Positions 1-8,767 of a stretch of 64,000 nt of DNA are shown here, one piece after another (position 1 is the stretch's first letter; each line of letters starts with the position of its first letter). The stretch is taken from positions 248,001 through 312,000 of the forward strand of contig WNKP01000003.1 of the NCBI GenBank assembly GCA_009797885.1, given 5' to 3'. The notes beneath the pieces are model-generated. The model was not told the origin of the DNA. It was given only the letters and a program-made list of their open reading frames with translations, and ran no database searches. This DNA comes from Flavobacteriaceae bacterium GF1. Its GTDB lineage: Bacteria > Bacteroidota > Bacteroidia > Flavobacteriales > Flavobacteriaceae. The position numbers were made by a program, and so were the translations under genes.

Positions 1-675
1 GTTGGCCTTGGCCAACATGAACCAGGAATTGCTCCCCTTTTTGTGCCCTTGTACCTTTATTCTTGCCTGTTTCCCTTTTCCGGTCATTGCCGTGGGCAAT
101 GTCAATCGAAATAGGCCCACTCCATCTTTGTTCAAATCCCTTTTGACCAAAATATATTCCGCCATAGTGCCGTCTTCCTTGTTCAGGATTTTTAGGGTAC
201 CGTCTTCGTTTGCTATAAAGGTCAATGCCAATTGCTTATTGACAAAAACATCATAAGGCTGTCTAAGGTTTAAATCGATATTGGAATAGAAGGCAAAGGT
301 CACTGTTGGTCCGGCATGGGTTTCCGGTACGGCATTGGTCAGGAACTCAAAGTACATGACCCCGGTACTGGCCCGTGAAATCATATGTTGGTTCACTTCG
401 TCCCGAATGGAGGGATATTGGTAATCACCCCCGCCAATCTTGCTGTGGAATCCTTCGATATCATTCTTGCACATCTGATAGAGCTTGTATGCCGTATTGA
501 TCTCGTGAATGTGGTTATGGCCCCCACCTCCATGAAAGAGTACGGCCATTGCGGTTCTTTTTTCATTTTCCAATGTTGTGGGAAACCCGGCCGAATATGC
601 CCAAGGCACCGTGGCAAGAATTACCAGGCCCAACATTACATTTCTTACGCTACTGTTCATCCAATCTGTTTTCAT
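1..675 (-). CDS. Exported protein of unknown function, C-terminus cut off by window edge
   Basis: The minus strand is open from the ATG at 675 to the edge of the window, giving at least 225 residues with no stop. The N-terminus has a hydrophobic stretch (VMLGLVILATVPWAYSAG) that looks like a Sec signal peptide with cleavage after about residue 29. Visible landmarks are a glycine/histidine run (HGGGGHNHIHE) and a beta-rich part after residue 100. I do not recognise the family; a beta-sandwich accessory domain of a larger secreted hydrolase is possible but is only a guess. It is the last visible gene of the minus-strand catabolic operon, 49 bases after the mannonate dehydratase stop, so it probably shares that gene's LacI control. 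Being exported, it may act on the polymer or oligosaccharide that feeds the pathway. Confidence 0.7.
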   Translation of the reverse strand, partial: MKTDWMNSSVRNVMLGLVILATVPWAYSAGFPTTLENEKRTAMAVLFHGGGGHNHIHEINTAYKLYQMCKNDIEGFHSKIGGGDYQYPSIRDEVNQHMISRASTGVMYFEFLTNAVPETHAGPTVTFAFYSNIDLNLRQPYDVFVNKQLALTFIANEDGTLKILNKEDGTMAEYILVKRDLNKDGVGLFRLTLPTAMTGKGKQARIKVQGHKKGSNSWFMLAKAN

Positions 676-724
676 TGCTTCTCAATCTGTTTTTTATCGG
701 TATCTATCTATTAAAATCTTTCGG

Positions 725-1789
725 TCAATCGTCATTTAAATGTGAAATGGCCGCTTTCATATAACCCATGGCATAGGCCATACCGGCATGCCAGGGGGCA
801 TTACAGGTCATTTGTGGGGTATGATCGGGAATCAAGACCCCTTTAAAATTGTTCTTCTTTAAAATCCTTAGGATTCTGAACATGTCCATATCGCCCTCAT
901 CCACAAAAACCTCCCTGTAGCTAGGGACCTTACCCACGATATTCCTAAAGTGGACGTAACTAATTTTTCCTTGCCGGCTATAGGTGTCGGTAGCCTCGTA
1001 CACATCCCCTTCGGTCATTTCGGCTATGGAACCCAAACAGAATTCCAAATTGTTTGACGGGCTAGGGTTCATATCAAGCAATCTTTGATACATATGGGGT
1101 TGGTATACCAATCTTGGGGTTTCCCTCACAAAGGGCATGGGGGGATCATCCGGGTGGGCAGCCATCTGGACACCCGCTTCTTCGGCCACCGGTAGGATTT
1201 CGTTCAAAAAGTACCCTAGCCTTTCCCAGAGTTCGTTGTGGTCAATTTTGGGCAAGATACCTTCCGGAGCACTTTCATCATATACCATATTCCAGACCAT
1301 GCCGTTGGGTATTGGTGTGGTATCCACCCCTTCCATGCCCACGGAAACCGCACCACCCCTGGCATATGGACCCTGCATACGTGAAGACACCCCCGCCAAG
1401 GAAAAGTTGTACCCAAACACGGGGATGCCTGCCTTACCCGCATTGCGGATAAGCTGTTTGAGATTTTCCATTTGGCTTTGTTTTTTGGGACCATCCAAAA
1501 GAATATCGTACCAATGGGCAGGGTCAAAATTCTCGATGCCCTCCAGTTCAAGCCCATGGGAATTGATTTCCTTTTTTAGGGCCTTCAACTCCCCATAGGT
1601 CCATATTTCATTTGGATTTCCCGCTTTGCCCCAACCTTTTTTATCTCCTATGGGCTGATTCGCGTTGTCTTTGTTATGGCCAAAATAATCCACCAAATGA
1701 ATGACCAAATGTGTGGCTCCACATTGCTTGGCAAACTTGTAATGTGCTTCATTGAGCATATGTCTGTATAATCCGAATCCTAATTTCAT
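725..1789 (-). CDS. uxuA: Mannonate dehydratase (UxuA-like)
   Basis: 354 residues, the usual size of the shorter UxuA forms. UxuA dehydrates D-mannonate to 2-keto-3-deoxy-D-gluconate in the cytosol with a divalent metal in a TIM barrel. The metal site can be read off: His212 (AAHPDDPP), Cys251 (EFCLGS), His280 (YVHFRNI) and Asp322 (PDHTPQM). The spacing closely matches the His-Cys-His-Asp site known for the family. The C-terminal APWHAGMAYAMGY is also a family hallmark. It starts 2 bases after the CoA-transferase stop, so the two genes are coupled. Next to a lactonase, an SDR and an aldolase-like protein it would be the dehydration step of an oxidative hexose route. Action on another aldonate cannot be excluded. 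The start is unambiguous, with no in-frame upstream alternative before the preceding stop. Confidence 0.88.
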   Translation of the reverse strand: MKLGFGLYRHMLNEAHYKFAKQCGATHLVIHLVDYFGHNKDNANQPIGDKKGWGKAGNPNEIWTYGELKALKKEINSHGLELEGIENFDPAHWYDILLDGPKKQSQMENLKQLIRNAGKAGIPVFGYNFSLAGVSSRMQGPYARGGAVSVGMEGVDTTPIPNGMVWNMVYDESAPEGILPKIDHNELWERLGYFLNEILPVAEEAGVQMAAHPDDPPMPFVRETPRLVYQPHMYQRLLDMNPSPSNNLEFCLGSIAEMTEGDVYEATDTYSRQGKISYVHFRNIVGKVPSYREVFVDEGDMDMFRILRILKKNNFKGVLIPDHTPQMTCNAPWHAGMAYAMGYMKAAISHLNDD

Positions 1790-1791
1790 TT

Positions 1792-2997
1792 CTATTCCAT
1801 TTCTGTAATGAATTGATTGATTTTATCTTCTGAATAGCCACAAAACTCTTTCAGGATGTCTTTTGCATTTTCGTTCAACAAGGGAGCAGGCTTATAAATC
1901 TTTTGGGGGGTGTCGCTAAACCATACAGGGAAGCCCGTTGTCCTTACCTTTCCTGCTTTTGGGTGGTCTATTTCTATAATCATATTGTTGTGTTTTATTT
2001 GGGGGTCTTTCACCATTTCATCAAACGTGTTTACTTGGGAGCACCAAATATCCCTTTCCAAAAGGATGTCCAACCATTCTTTGGTGGTCCTGGTCCTGAA
2101 CACGGCATCAAAGTCCGAACGGATTTCATCCCTACCTTCCATAATATTGTTGGAGGCATACTCCTCCGAATCGTATTTTTTTGCCCCAATGGCCTGAGCC
2201 AGTTTTTGTACAGGGTTCATACCGATGGCGATATAGCTGTCCTGGGTGTGATAAATTCCATAGGGCGCACCCAACCATGGATTGGGGATACCACTTTCGC
2301 TTCGTTCGGGATTTTCGCCTTTGTGCAAATAGGCCGTAACTTCCTGAATATGGAACCCAACCACCGAATTGAGTAGGTTGGTCTCTATTTTTTGTCCTTT
2401 ACCTGTAGCGCTTCGGGAATGGATGGCCGCCAAAACGGATTGATTAATGAATAAACTAGTCAATAAATCGGCCTGCCCAACAGCTGTAACCATGGGCATG
2501 TCACCTTTTTTACCGTTCAATGCGGCACCCCCTCCCATGGATTGTGCCAATAAATCTTGACCGGGCCTTTGCAGATAGGGGCCGGAACCCCCATAACCTG
2601 AACTTGAGCAATAGATTAAACCAGGGTTAAGCTGTTTCATATCCGCATAGCCCAGCCCCAGTCTTTCCATGACCCCGGGACGGAAGTTTTCAATCAGAAT
2701 ATCTGCTTTAGAAATAATGGCTTTTGCAATGTCATGGCCTCTAGGGTCTTTGAGATTTAAGGCAATACTTCTTTTGTTCCTGTTAAAGCTCAAGAACGAA
2801 ATACTCTCGCCATTCGGATACATATTTCCATACGAATAATGTCGCATCCAATCCCCTTTTTGGGGTTCGATTTTGATGATATCGGCCCCCATATCGCCCA
2901 ACATCTGTGTCGCCCACGGGCCTTGTGCCAGCTGGGTGAAATCGGCTACAACCAATCCTTTTAAGGGGCCATTATTTTCTGTAGTGTTGTTTGCCAT
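1792..2997 (-). CDS. Class III CoA-transferase (CaiB/BaiF family)
   Basis: 401 residues. Family III CoA-transferases move CoA between carboxylic acids through an aspartyl-anhydride intermediate. Visible hallmarks are the opening LVVADFTQLAQGPWATQMLG, GADIIKIEPQKGD, IENFRPGVMERLGLGY, and Asp177 in VGQADLLTS, at the position of the nucleophile (Asp169 in formyl-CoA transferase). Acceptor and donor cannot be read from sequence. A LacI-type operator (3003-3016) ends 6 bases before the ATG, and the gap to the upstream lactonase stop is only 28 bases, so this gene probably has its own repressed start or a roadblock site. Together with the enoyl-CoA hydratase two genes upstream it implies a CoA-activated intermediate in what is otherwise a sugar-acid cluster, which is unusual. 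Confidence 0.88.
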   Translation of the reverse strand: MANNTTENNGPLKGLVVADFTQLAQGPWATQMLGDMGADIIKIEPQKGDWMRHYSYGNMYPNGESISFLSFNRNKRSIALNLKDPRGHDIAKAIISKADILIENFRPGVMERLGLGYADMKQLNPGLIYCSSSGYGGSGPYLQRPGQDLLAQSMGGGAALNGKKGDMPMVTAVGQADLLTSLFINQSVLAAIHSRSATGKGQKIETNLLNSVVGFHIQEVTAYLHKGENPERSESGIPNPWLGAPYGIYHTQDSYIAIGMNPVQKLAQAIGAKKYDSEEYASNNIMEGRDEIRSDFDAVFRTRTTKEWLDILLERDIWCSQVNTFDEMVKDPQIKHNNMIIEIDHPKAGKVRTTGFPVWFSDTPQKIYKPAPLLNENAKDILKEFCGYSEDKINQFITEME

Positions 2998-3002
2998 AGT
3001 TA

Positions 3003-3016
3003 CTAAATCGGTTTAG
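3003..3016. promoter_or_regulatory. LacI-family operator upstream of the CoA-transferase
   Basis: CTAAATCGGTTTAG is a near-perfect 14-bp palindrome with the central CG typical of LacI-family operators. It lies 6 bases before the CoA-transferase ATG. The same sequence recurs exactly at 9977-9990, with variants at 11049 and 11105. Confidence 0.8.
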
Positions 3017-3025
3017 CTAAGTCAT

Positions 3026-4078
3026 TCAGTTTAGAAATGTGATACACACCGGTGATAAAATTTCCTTGGTGCTGTATACCTCATCCAATGTTCCGTCCAG
3101 TAGAATTCGATAGACCACCATATCATGGGAATTTTGATGGCCTACAATGAGCCACCGACCATCTGGAGTGATATTGAATTCACGTATTTCTTCTCCTTGG
3201 GTATACTGATATCCCACACACACCAACCCATTTTCCAAAACCTGAAAAATGGTCAACAGTTCAGCACCCCTATTGGCCGTATACAGGTATTTGCCACCTG
3301 GGTGAAGTCTTATGGCGGAAGCGCTTGGTAGTCCCGTGTAATTATCCGGTAGGGAGTTGTAGGTAGCCATTTCCTGAAAAATACCTTCGTTCTCCTGTAC
3401 TACGGAAACCTTACCGCTTAATTCATTGAGTACATAGCCTAAGCTTCCTTTGGCATTGAATACCATATGTCGAGGTCCACCACCTTTGGAAACCGCAATA
3501 TCTTTGTCGGCATTGGAAACCAGTTGATCTTCCTGTAATCGATAGGCTTTTATGGTATCAATACCGAGGTCGCATACATAAATATCCACTTTATTGGGGT
3601 GTATTATTACCTGATGTGCGTGCGGTCCTTCTTGCCGGGCTTCATTTATACTTGCTCCTTGATGTCGGTATTCTTTCACGGAAGGCAATAGGCTTCCAGA
3701 GGCATCCAGTGGGTATTGAATCACATTGCCCGTGGCATAACAGGCCAGCAAAATGTTGTTTTCATGGACGCTAAGGTGACAGGGATACCCTCCTGAAATG
3801 GACTGTTCATTGCTGAATTCCAATGAAAGATCGGATTTTACTTTGTAGGCCTGTACTTTTGGATGCGCATTTGCATCGAGTTCCGTGAGGCAGTACAGGA
3901 ATCGGTTATCATTCCGTAGCGCCAAATAGCTCGGGTTCCGTACCATTTTGGTATGCAATGTGGTCAACTCCCCTGTATCCGTATTCAACTGCACTGTATA
4001 GATGCCTTTACCGATACCCCCAAATCCGGGAATTGGATATTCCGTATAGCTGCCCACAAAAAACGTTAACTGTCCCAT
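3026..4078 (-). CDS. Seven-bladed beta-propeller lactonase (6-phosphogluconolactonase/YbhE family)
   Basis: 350 residues, standard for the lactonase family (COG2706) represented by E. coli YbhE/Pgl. Family traits are the opening FFVGSYTEYP, repeated propeller strands, GPHAHQVIIHPN near the middle, GGGPRHMVFN, and GLPSASAIRLHPGGKYLYTANRG. Members hydrolyse sugar lactones to aldonates. There is no signal peptide, so it should act in the cytosol. Its start is 1 base from the enoyl-CoA hydratase stop, so it is translated as part of the operon. Beside an SDR and a mannonate dehydratase, the simplest substrate would be a hexono-lactone such as mannonolactone, but the family is broad and the phosphorylation state is unknown. 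Confidence 0.85.
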   Translation of the reverse strand: MGQLTFFVGSYTEYPIPGFGGIGKGIYTVQLNTDTGELTTLHTKMVRNPSYLALRNDNRFLYCLTELDANAHPKVQAYKVKSDLSLEFSNEQSISGGYPCHLSVHENNILLACYATGNVIQYPLDASGSLLPSVKEYRHQGASINEARQEGPHAHQVIIHPNKVDIYVCDLGIDTIKAYRLQEDQLVSNADKDIAVSKGGGPRHMVFNAKGSLGYVLNELSGKVSVVQENEGIFQEMATYNSLPDNYTGLPSASAIRLHPGGKYLYTANRGAELLTIFQVLENGLVCVGYQYTQGEEIREFNITPDGRWLIVGHQNSHDMVVYRILLDGTLDEVYSTKEILSPVCITFLN

Positions 4079-4079
4079 C

Positions 4080-4847
4080 TTATGTTTTATCTATAAAATC
4101 CTGAATAGCTTTTTTGGCTTCAGCCCCGTAAAAGAGGTGGGATACCGTTTTGCCCTCTTCAGTTATTTTCTGGTGAAAGGGTAGGGGCGATAGGCTCAAA
4201 TGGGCCAATCGTTTCAATTCTTTTAAGGCGCCCAATGGCCTGCGGGTCAATTTTTGGGCAAAACGGAGTACCTCGGCATCAAATTCATGGGTTTGGTAAA
4301 CATGGTTGACAATGCCCCATTCGTATAGCACGGATGTCGTATATTGCCCTCCCGTGAACAACATTTCCTTGGCCCTATTGATTCCAATTCTTTGAATCAA
4401 ACGTTGGGTACCTCCACCACCTGGGACCAGACTCAGGAAAACTTCGGGGAGCCCCATTTTTGCTGTTTCCGAAGCCAAAATCATGTCACACGACAGGGCA
4501 ATTTCGAACCCCCCACCTAGGGCGTATCCGTTAACCGCAGCAATCCAGGGCTGTGGTGCGTTTTCGATGGAATCATAGAGTTGTATACCCCTGTCCTGGA
4601 ACGCTTTGAACTGCTCCGGGGTTTGGCTTCCGTATTCTTTGATATCGGCCCCTGCCATAAAAGCCCGTCCCTGGCCCGTGATGATTGCAACATGCACTCG
4701 ATCATCGGCATTGATGGTTTCAATGCCATCAATGATTTCGTCCATCATTTCCCGGTTCATTGCATTGAGCTGTTCCGGTCGATTGAAACGTAAGGTGGCC
4801 ACGTTTTTTGAAATGTCCGTTGTAATATGTGTATAGGTTTTGCCCAT
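4080..4847 (-). CDS. Enoyl-CoA hydratase/isomerase family protein (crotonase fold)
   Basis: 255 residues, normal for a single-domain crotonase. The oxyanion-hole segments (AFMAGADIKEYG and ALGGGFEIALSCD) are present. So are both catalytic glutamates of true hydratases: Glu115 (GGGFEIAL) and Glu135 (GLPEVFLSLVPGGGGTQRL), 20 residues apart as in rat enoyl-CoA hydratase (144/164). Activity as a hydratase or dehydratase on an acyl-CoA is therefore likely. It lies 1 base from the gene on each side, within the LacI-controlled operon. No acyl-CoA dehydrogenase or thiolase is nearby, so it is not part of ordinary beta-oxidation. More likely it handles the CoA ester made by the CoA-transferase at 1792-2997. 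Confidence 0.88.
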   Translation of the reverse strand: MGKTYTHITTDISKNVATLRFNRPEQLNAMNREMMDEIIDGIETINADDRVHVAIITGQGRAFMAGADIKEYGSQTPEQFKAFQDRGIQLYDSIENAPQPWIAAVNGYALGGGFEIALSCDMILASETAKMGLPEVFLSLVPGGGGTQRLIQRIGINRAKEMLFTGGQYTTSVLYEWGIVNHVYQTHEFDAEVLRFAQKLTRRPLGALKELKRLAHLSLSPLPFHQKITEEGKTVSHLFYGAEAKKAIQDFIDKT

Positions 4848-4848
4848 T

Positions 4849-6000
4849 TTAATTTAAGGATTGGTACAATTGATTTAATTCCTTGACGACTTTGGACGAA
4901 TCCATGGTTTCAAGCAGCCCCTTATGTAGTAGGTCCGCCCCTTCTTCTTGAAACAGGTTCCATCCTTTGTGTTGTGGTCGTACATATGCGTTTTCCATGG
5001 TTTTTAGCGTGTTGACAAAAAAATTGTTGCATAATTCATTATTGCCTTTCGCATGCCATGCCACAAGGTTCGCAGGCTGCCCACCATTTGCCGTGAAAAT
5101 TCCCTTCTGGGTTTCTGCCCGGGCTACGTATTCCGTATAGGCCACTGCCTCATCTGCGTATTGGCATTTTGATGAAATGGCCAAACCAACCCCTCCCAAT
5201 ATGGTGGAAACGGAATGCTTCGGATTGGTGGGACTATCACTAAAATGAACCAGATTTTGGGCATAGCCCGTTCTGGAGTAATTGGTATATCCAAAGAGGA
5301 AAGGAACATAAACAATCTCGTCCATTGCCCCCATATGATCTAAAACCTGTATGGGATTCCAGGTCAAGGAATCCGGATGCAGGAAATCCAGGTGGTGCTT
5401 GAGTTCATCCAAAACACGACTTCCCACTTTTTCATCCATTTCCCTATCCTTGATGAAATGACCCCCTGTATCCTGGGCACAAAGGGTCAGGAACGTACAC
5501 CAAAGATCGGTGGCACATAAGGGCCATGCCACTGCATGGCCTTGAGGTATTTTTTTATAAAAATCAAATAGTTCTTTCCTTGTTTGGGGAAGTCCCAATT
5601 GCCATTTGGATAGTAATTCCTTTCGTGACGCCGCAACCAATGCAGCGGCATCAATTGGTAGCGCAAGCAGTGCTTCATTGTGGAAATACGACCTAAAACT
5701 TGGCCCAACCGATTGTTCTTCCAAAGCATTCAAAACAGTTTTGGGCAATCGTTCTTGTAAGGACAGCAACAGTCCATCGGCGAAGGCTTGTCCCATATAG
5801 GGATGGTCGATGGTAATCAAATCATAGGTTTCCATTAGGTCTGCTATGGGCATATCACCAAATTCCTTTAGGGTCCGGACATACCATTCAATTAGGACAT
5901 TGGGGTACAACTCGGCAAATGCCCTTGAGGTGGCCCTAAGGGGGTCATATCCCCTTGGGTGATCCCATGCTATCCCCTTCAATCTAATTATTGCTGACAT
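4849..6000 (-). CDS. Solute-binding-protein fold (ABC sugar SBP-like) without signal peptide
   Basis: 383 residues resembling extracellular solute-binding proteins of carbohydrate ABC transporters: FAELYPNVLIEWYV near the N-terminus, DLITIDHPYMGQAFADG, an alanine-rich LPIDAAALVAAS segment, and a C-terminal AVAYTEYVARAETQKGIF helix pair. It begins directly with the mature-type first strand (IIRLKGIAWDHPRGYDPL). There is no Sec signal, lipobox or room for an upstream start, because an SDR stop lies 13 bases before. No ABC permease or ATPase is in the cluster. It is therefore probably a cytosolic ligand-binding protein, or an enzyme or sensor derived from an SBP. It sits tightly between the enoyl-CoA hydratase and the SDR. 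The exact role is unknown. Confidence 0.72.
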   Translation of the reverse strand: MSAIIRLKGIAWDHPRGYDPLRATSRAFAELYPNVLIEWYVRTLKEFGDMPIADLMETYDLITIDHPYMGQAFADGLLLSLQERLPKTVLNALEEQSVGPSFRSYFHNEALLALPIDAAALVAASRKELLSKWQLGLPQTRKELFDFYKKIPQGHAVAWPLCATDLWCTFLTLCAQDTGGHFIKDREMDEKVGSRVLDELKHHLDFLHPDSLTWNPIQVLDHMGAMDEIVYVPFLFGYTNYSRTGYAQNLVHFSDSPTNPKHSVSTILGGVGLAISSKCQYADEAVAYTEYVARAETQKGIFTANGGQPANLVAWHAKGNNELCNNFFVNTLKTMENAYVRPQHKGWNLFQEEGADLLHKGLLETMDSSKVVKELNQLYQSLN

Positions 6001-6013
6001 TGTGTACCAAGGT

Positions 6014-6814
6014 TCATGCGTTATTTCTTTTAGGTCTGGGGTCGTACTGTACCGTATGGTTCATATAAGCCCCATCTACATAGAGGTCGGCCCCGTTAAC
6101 ATAGCTGGCAAGGTCACTGGCCAGAAAGGCCACCGTATTGGCCACATCCTTTACGTTGCCAATTCTACCCTGGGGAATCCATTTTTCAAACTTATGTTTG
6201 CCGAATTTGGCTATTTCGGACCGGTTCATGTTCGTTTCTATTGCTCCAGGTGCCACCGAAACTACCCGAATGTTCATATCGGCCAGTTCCAACGACAGGC
6301 ATTTGGAGAACATTTTCAGACCCGCCTTGGCCGAACAATAGTGGATAAGCCCCTTTCTGGGTATGGCGTCGTGAATGGAAGATATGTTAATGATGACTCC
6401 ACCTCCATTTTTTTCCATTCGTCTGCCCGCCTGTTGGGAACAGAGGAAAGGACCCTTTAAGTTAACCTGGACCACCCTGTCCCATTCCGTTTCTTCCATA
6501 TCCAACACATGGACCACACTTTCACTACCTGCATTATTGATCAAAATGTTGGGACTCCCAATCGCAGTGTCCATTTCAAGAAACATAGCCTCCACTTCCT
6601 TTGCATCGCCCACATTGGCACCTCCACAGGCAACATTCACTCCATATTCACTGCGTATTTCTTCTGCCAGTGCCTCTGCTTTATCCCTATTGCTATAATA
6701 GTTAATGAACACATTTGCGCCGCAGGCCGCCATTGTTCTACAGATTTCGGCACCTATTCCCTGGCTTCCTCCTGTAACCAGGACATTTTGCTTGGATAAA
6801 TCTATTTTCATCAT
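6014..6814 (-). CDS. SDR-family NAD(P)-dependent oxidoreductase
   Basis: 266 residues, a classical short-chain dehydrogenase. It has the cofactor motif TGGSQGIG (14-21), NNAG (93-96), catalytic Ser145/146 (INISSI), Tyr159 and Lys163 (HYCSAKAG), and the PGAIETNM loop. The N-terminus is cytosolic. Sugar 1-dehydrogenases and FabG-like reductases share this layout, so the substrate cannot be told from motifs. In this cluster (lactonase, mannonate dehydratase, aldolase-like gene) oxidation of an aldose to its lactone is the most economical role. Oxidation of a hydroxyacyl-CoA made by the hydratase is an alternative. The ATG overlaps the stop of the upstream cupin gene by 4 bases. Confidence 0.87.
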   Translation of the reverse strand: MMKIDLSKQNVLVTGGSQGIGAEICRTMAACGANVFINYYSNRDKAEALAEEIRSEYGVNVACGGANVGDAKEVEAMFLEMDTAIGSPNILINNAGSESVVHVLDMEETEWDRVVQVNLKGPFLCSQQAGRRMEKNGGGVIINISSIHDAIPRKGLIHYCSAKAGLKMFSKCLSLELADMNIRVVSVAPGAIETNMNRSEIAKFGKHKFEKWIPQGRIGNVKDVANTVAFLASDLASYVNGADLYVDGAYMNHTVQYDPRPKRNNA

Positions 6815-7245
6815 TTCACCAATGGTTTTTGACCGGCCAAATCAAATAGTGCATTGACCTTGTTCTTTAATTCCATTCGTTTGTGCTGCGTAAGTTGGTA
6901 AAACTCAAAGTCGGAAAGATGGGTATCCGCTTTTTCGGCAATAAGCACCTGACTCCCTTCCCTCATGGCAATGTTGTGCCAGGTATTTTTAGGGACATTA
7001 TAGAGTTTGTTATGTTCCATCAGCTCCAATTCAAACTCAGGTTCACCGTTTACCAATATGGCTGCAATCAAGACCGCATCCCCCTCCAAGGCTACAAAAA
7101 CCTCATCGGTTTTTAAATGGACATCCAGTTTGGCAATACGATCAATATGCTGCTCTTCCATAAAGTTCAGTTGGGCCAACTGCCATCCTTCCCGTATCAA
7201 AAAAGGGTGGTATCCCTTTTCCATAATGTTAAATGTTTCAATCAT
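6811..7245 (-). CDS. Small cupin-like protein (paralogue of the 9469-9885 gene)
   Basis: 144 residues with a single beta-barrel-like pattern: LDVHLKTDEVFVALEGDAVLIAA, then NVPKNTWHNIAM and a short acidic end. This is the two-motif pattern of small cupins, with some metal-binding positions (His in KLDVHLKTDE and NTWHNI) kept. It shares HPFLIR..WQ..(L/K)LN at its N-terminus with the other cupin in the operon, so the two are duplicated or divergent partners. A sugar-acid isomerase, epimerase or lactone-handling role is possible but unproven. Its 3' end overlaps the SDR by 4 bases and its start overlaps the MFS gene by 8 bases, so it is certainly part of the operon. Confidence 0.75.
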   Translation of the reverse strand: MIETFNIMEKGYHPFLIREGWQLAQLNFMEEQHIDRIAKLDVHLKTDEVFVALEGDAVLIAAILVNGEPEFELELMEHNKLYNVPKNTWHNIAMREGSQVLIAEKADTHLSDFEFYQLTQHKRMELKNKVNALFDLAGQKPLVK

Positions 7246-8734
7246 TTATGCTCGGATTTTGACCTTTAAAAACGTTTTCACCATTGGTTGTGCTTACTTT
7301 TCCACGCCAATATTTTTCTATTTCCTCCAGGGTCCTGCCCTTGGTCTCCGGAACAAATTTCCATATGAACCCAATGGCCGGAAGTGTCAGAAGGGCATAA
7401 ATGAAGAATGTGCCGGATGCTTCCACGGTCTCAATCAAAATCGGATTGGTCAAGGTGATGACAAACCCGGTGACCATCAATGACAGGCTACCCAAGGAAA
7501 CGGCCAACCCCCGTATACGGGTTGGAAAAATTTCACTAATGATTACCCATACAATAGGACCGAACGAGAAGGCAAAACTGGCTACATACAGCAGCAGGGG
7601 AATGATCACAAATTGTGAACCCAGGGCAAATAATACGCCTACACCAAACAATGAAATGAACGCTCCGGTGACCCCTATCAACAGGAGCTTTCTTCTACCA
7701 AACTTTTCAATGTTCGCTATGGCCACAAAAGTAAAGGCGCTATTTACGACACCGACGAGGACGGCTCCCAAAAAAGCACTTTCAACACTTTGTATGGATT
7801 CGTTGATAATGTTGGGGGCAAAATACATAATGGCGGCAATACCACTCAAGTGTGAGAACATTGGAAGTAGGACACCGATCAAAAGGGGTATGCGTAAAAA
7901 CGGTTTGAAAAGTTCTTTGAATCCCGCGTTGTCTTCCTTGACCATATCCTTTATTTCGGCCAGTTTTGATGTTGCGTACGCCACTCCATTGATTTTTGCC
8001 ATGATTGCTTCGGCTTCTTCATACCTTCCTTTGGTGATAAGCCATCTTGGGGTTTCCGGTACCGTAAACAATAGTGTAAGGAACAATAGGGCTATGGGAA
8101 TCTCCGTACCAAACATGCCCCGCCATAGCTCGTCTACAAATAACCAGTTCCACAGGCCGGAGGATTCGTCCGATATGACACCTGCGGCCTCCCCAGCTTG
8201 ATTGAGCACCAACCAATCGACCAAAAAGGCCAAAAGGATACCCAGGGTTATGGAGAGTTGGTACAAAGAGACCATTTTGCCCCGATTTTCCGGTAGTGCG
8301 AGTTCCGCTATATAAATGGGTGCTACCACAGAGGTTATTCCTACGCCAATACCCCCAACAATACGTACCCCAACCAATACATTAAAAGCAAAGTTGGCAT
8401 CCGCAGTGAACCAGACCGCATTCTCCAAATCACCCAAAAATTGTGGGGGCAACATGGAACCCAGTGCTGATATGGTGAGACAGGTAGCGGCAAGGATGAG
8501 CGCTTTTTTTCTTCCTAATGCATCGGTAATGGTCCCGGCAACAATGCACCCAAAAATGGTCCCCAATAATGCCGATGAAACCACCCAGCCGAGTGTTGTG
8601 GCCGATAATTCAAAGTGCTGTTGCAAAAAGGTGTTGCAGCCCGAAATAATTGCAGTATCATATCCAAAAAGGAATCCCCCAATGGTGGAGACAAAACTGA
8701 TGACCAGTAAATAATTCGATTTTTTAGATTTCAT
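7238..8734 (-). CDS. Sugar porter family MFS transporter (XylE-like)
   Basis: 498 residues and about 12 membrane segments. Sugar-porter signatures are GYDTAIISG in helix 1, GRKKALILAA after helix 2, PETPRWLI at the end of the first half, and PETKGRTLEEIE after helix 12. These proteins bring monosaccharides across the inner membrane by proton symport. It is the only importer in the LacI operon and presumably delivers the sugar oxidised by the SDR/lactonase/dehydratase set. An insertion of about 35 residues between helices 5 and 6 (WLVLNQAGEAAGVISDESSG) is longer than in E. coli XylE but is seen in Bacteroidota members. Confidence 0.92.
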   Translation of the reverse strand: MKSKKSNYLLVISFVSTIGGFLFGYDTAIISGCNTFLQQHFELSATTLGWVVSSALLGTIFGCIVAGTITDALGRKKALILAATCLTISALGSMLPPQFLGDLENAVWFTADANFAFNVLVGVRIVGGIGVGITSVVAPIYIAELALPENRGKMVSLYQLSITLGILLAFLVDWLVLNQAGEAAGVISDESSGLWNWLFVDELWRGMFGTEIPIALLFLTLLFTVPETPRWLITKGRYEEAEAIMAKINGVAYATSKLAEIKDMVKEDNAGFKELFKPFLRIPLLIGVLLPMFSHLSGIAAIMYFAPNIINESIQSVESAFLGAVLVGVVNSAFTFVAIANIEKFGRRKLLLIGVTGAFISLFGVGVLFALGSQFVIIPLLLYVASFAFSFGPIVWVIISEIFPTRIRGLAVSLGSLSLMVTGFVITLTNPILIETVEASGTFFIYALLTLPAIGFIWKFVPETKGRTLEEIEKYWRGKVSTTNGENVFKGQNPSIND

Positions 8735-8767
8735 AATTACTATTCCAAAAACGATATCCGGATTCGG

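Noticed and set aside
1114-1598. Plus-strand frames of over 100 codons across the uxuA gene
   Set aside because: They lie opposite a gene with full active-site conservation and show no family features.
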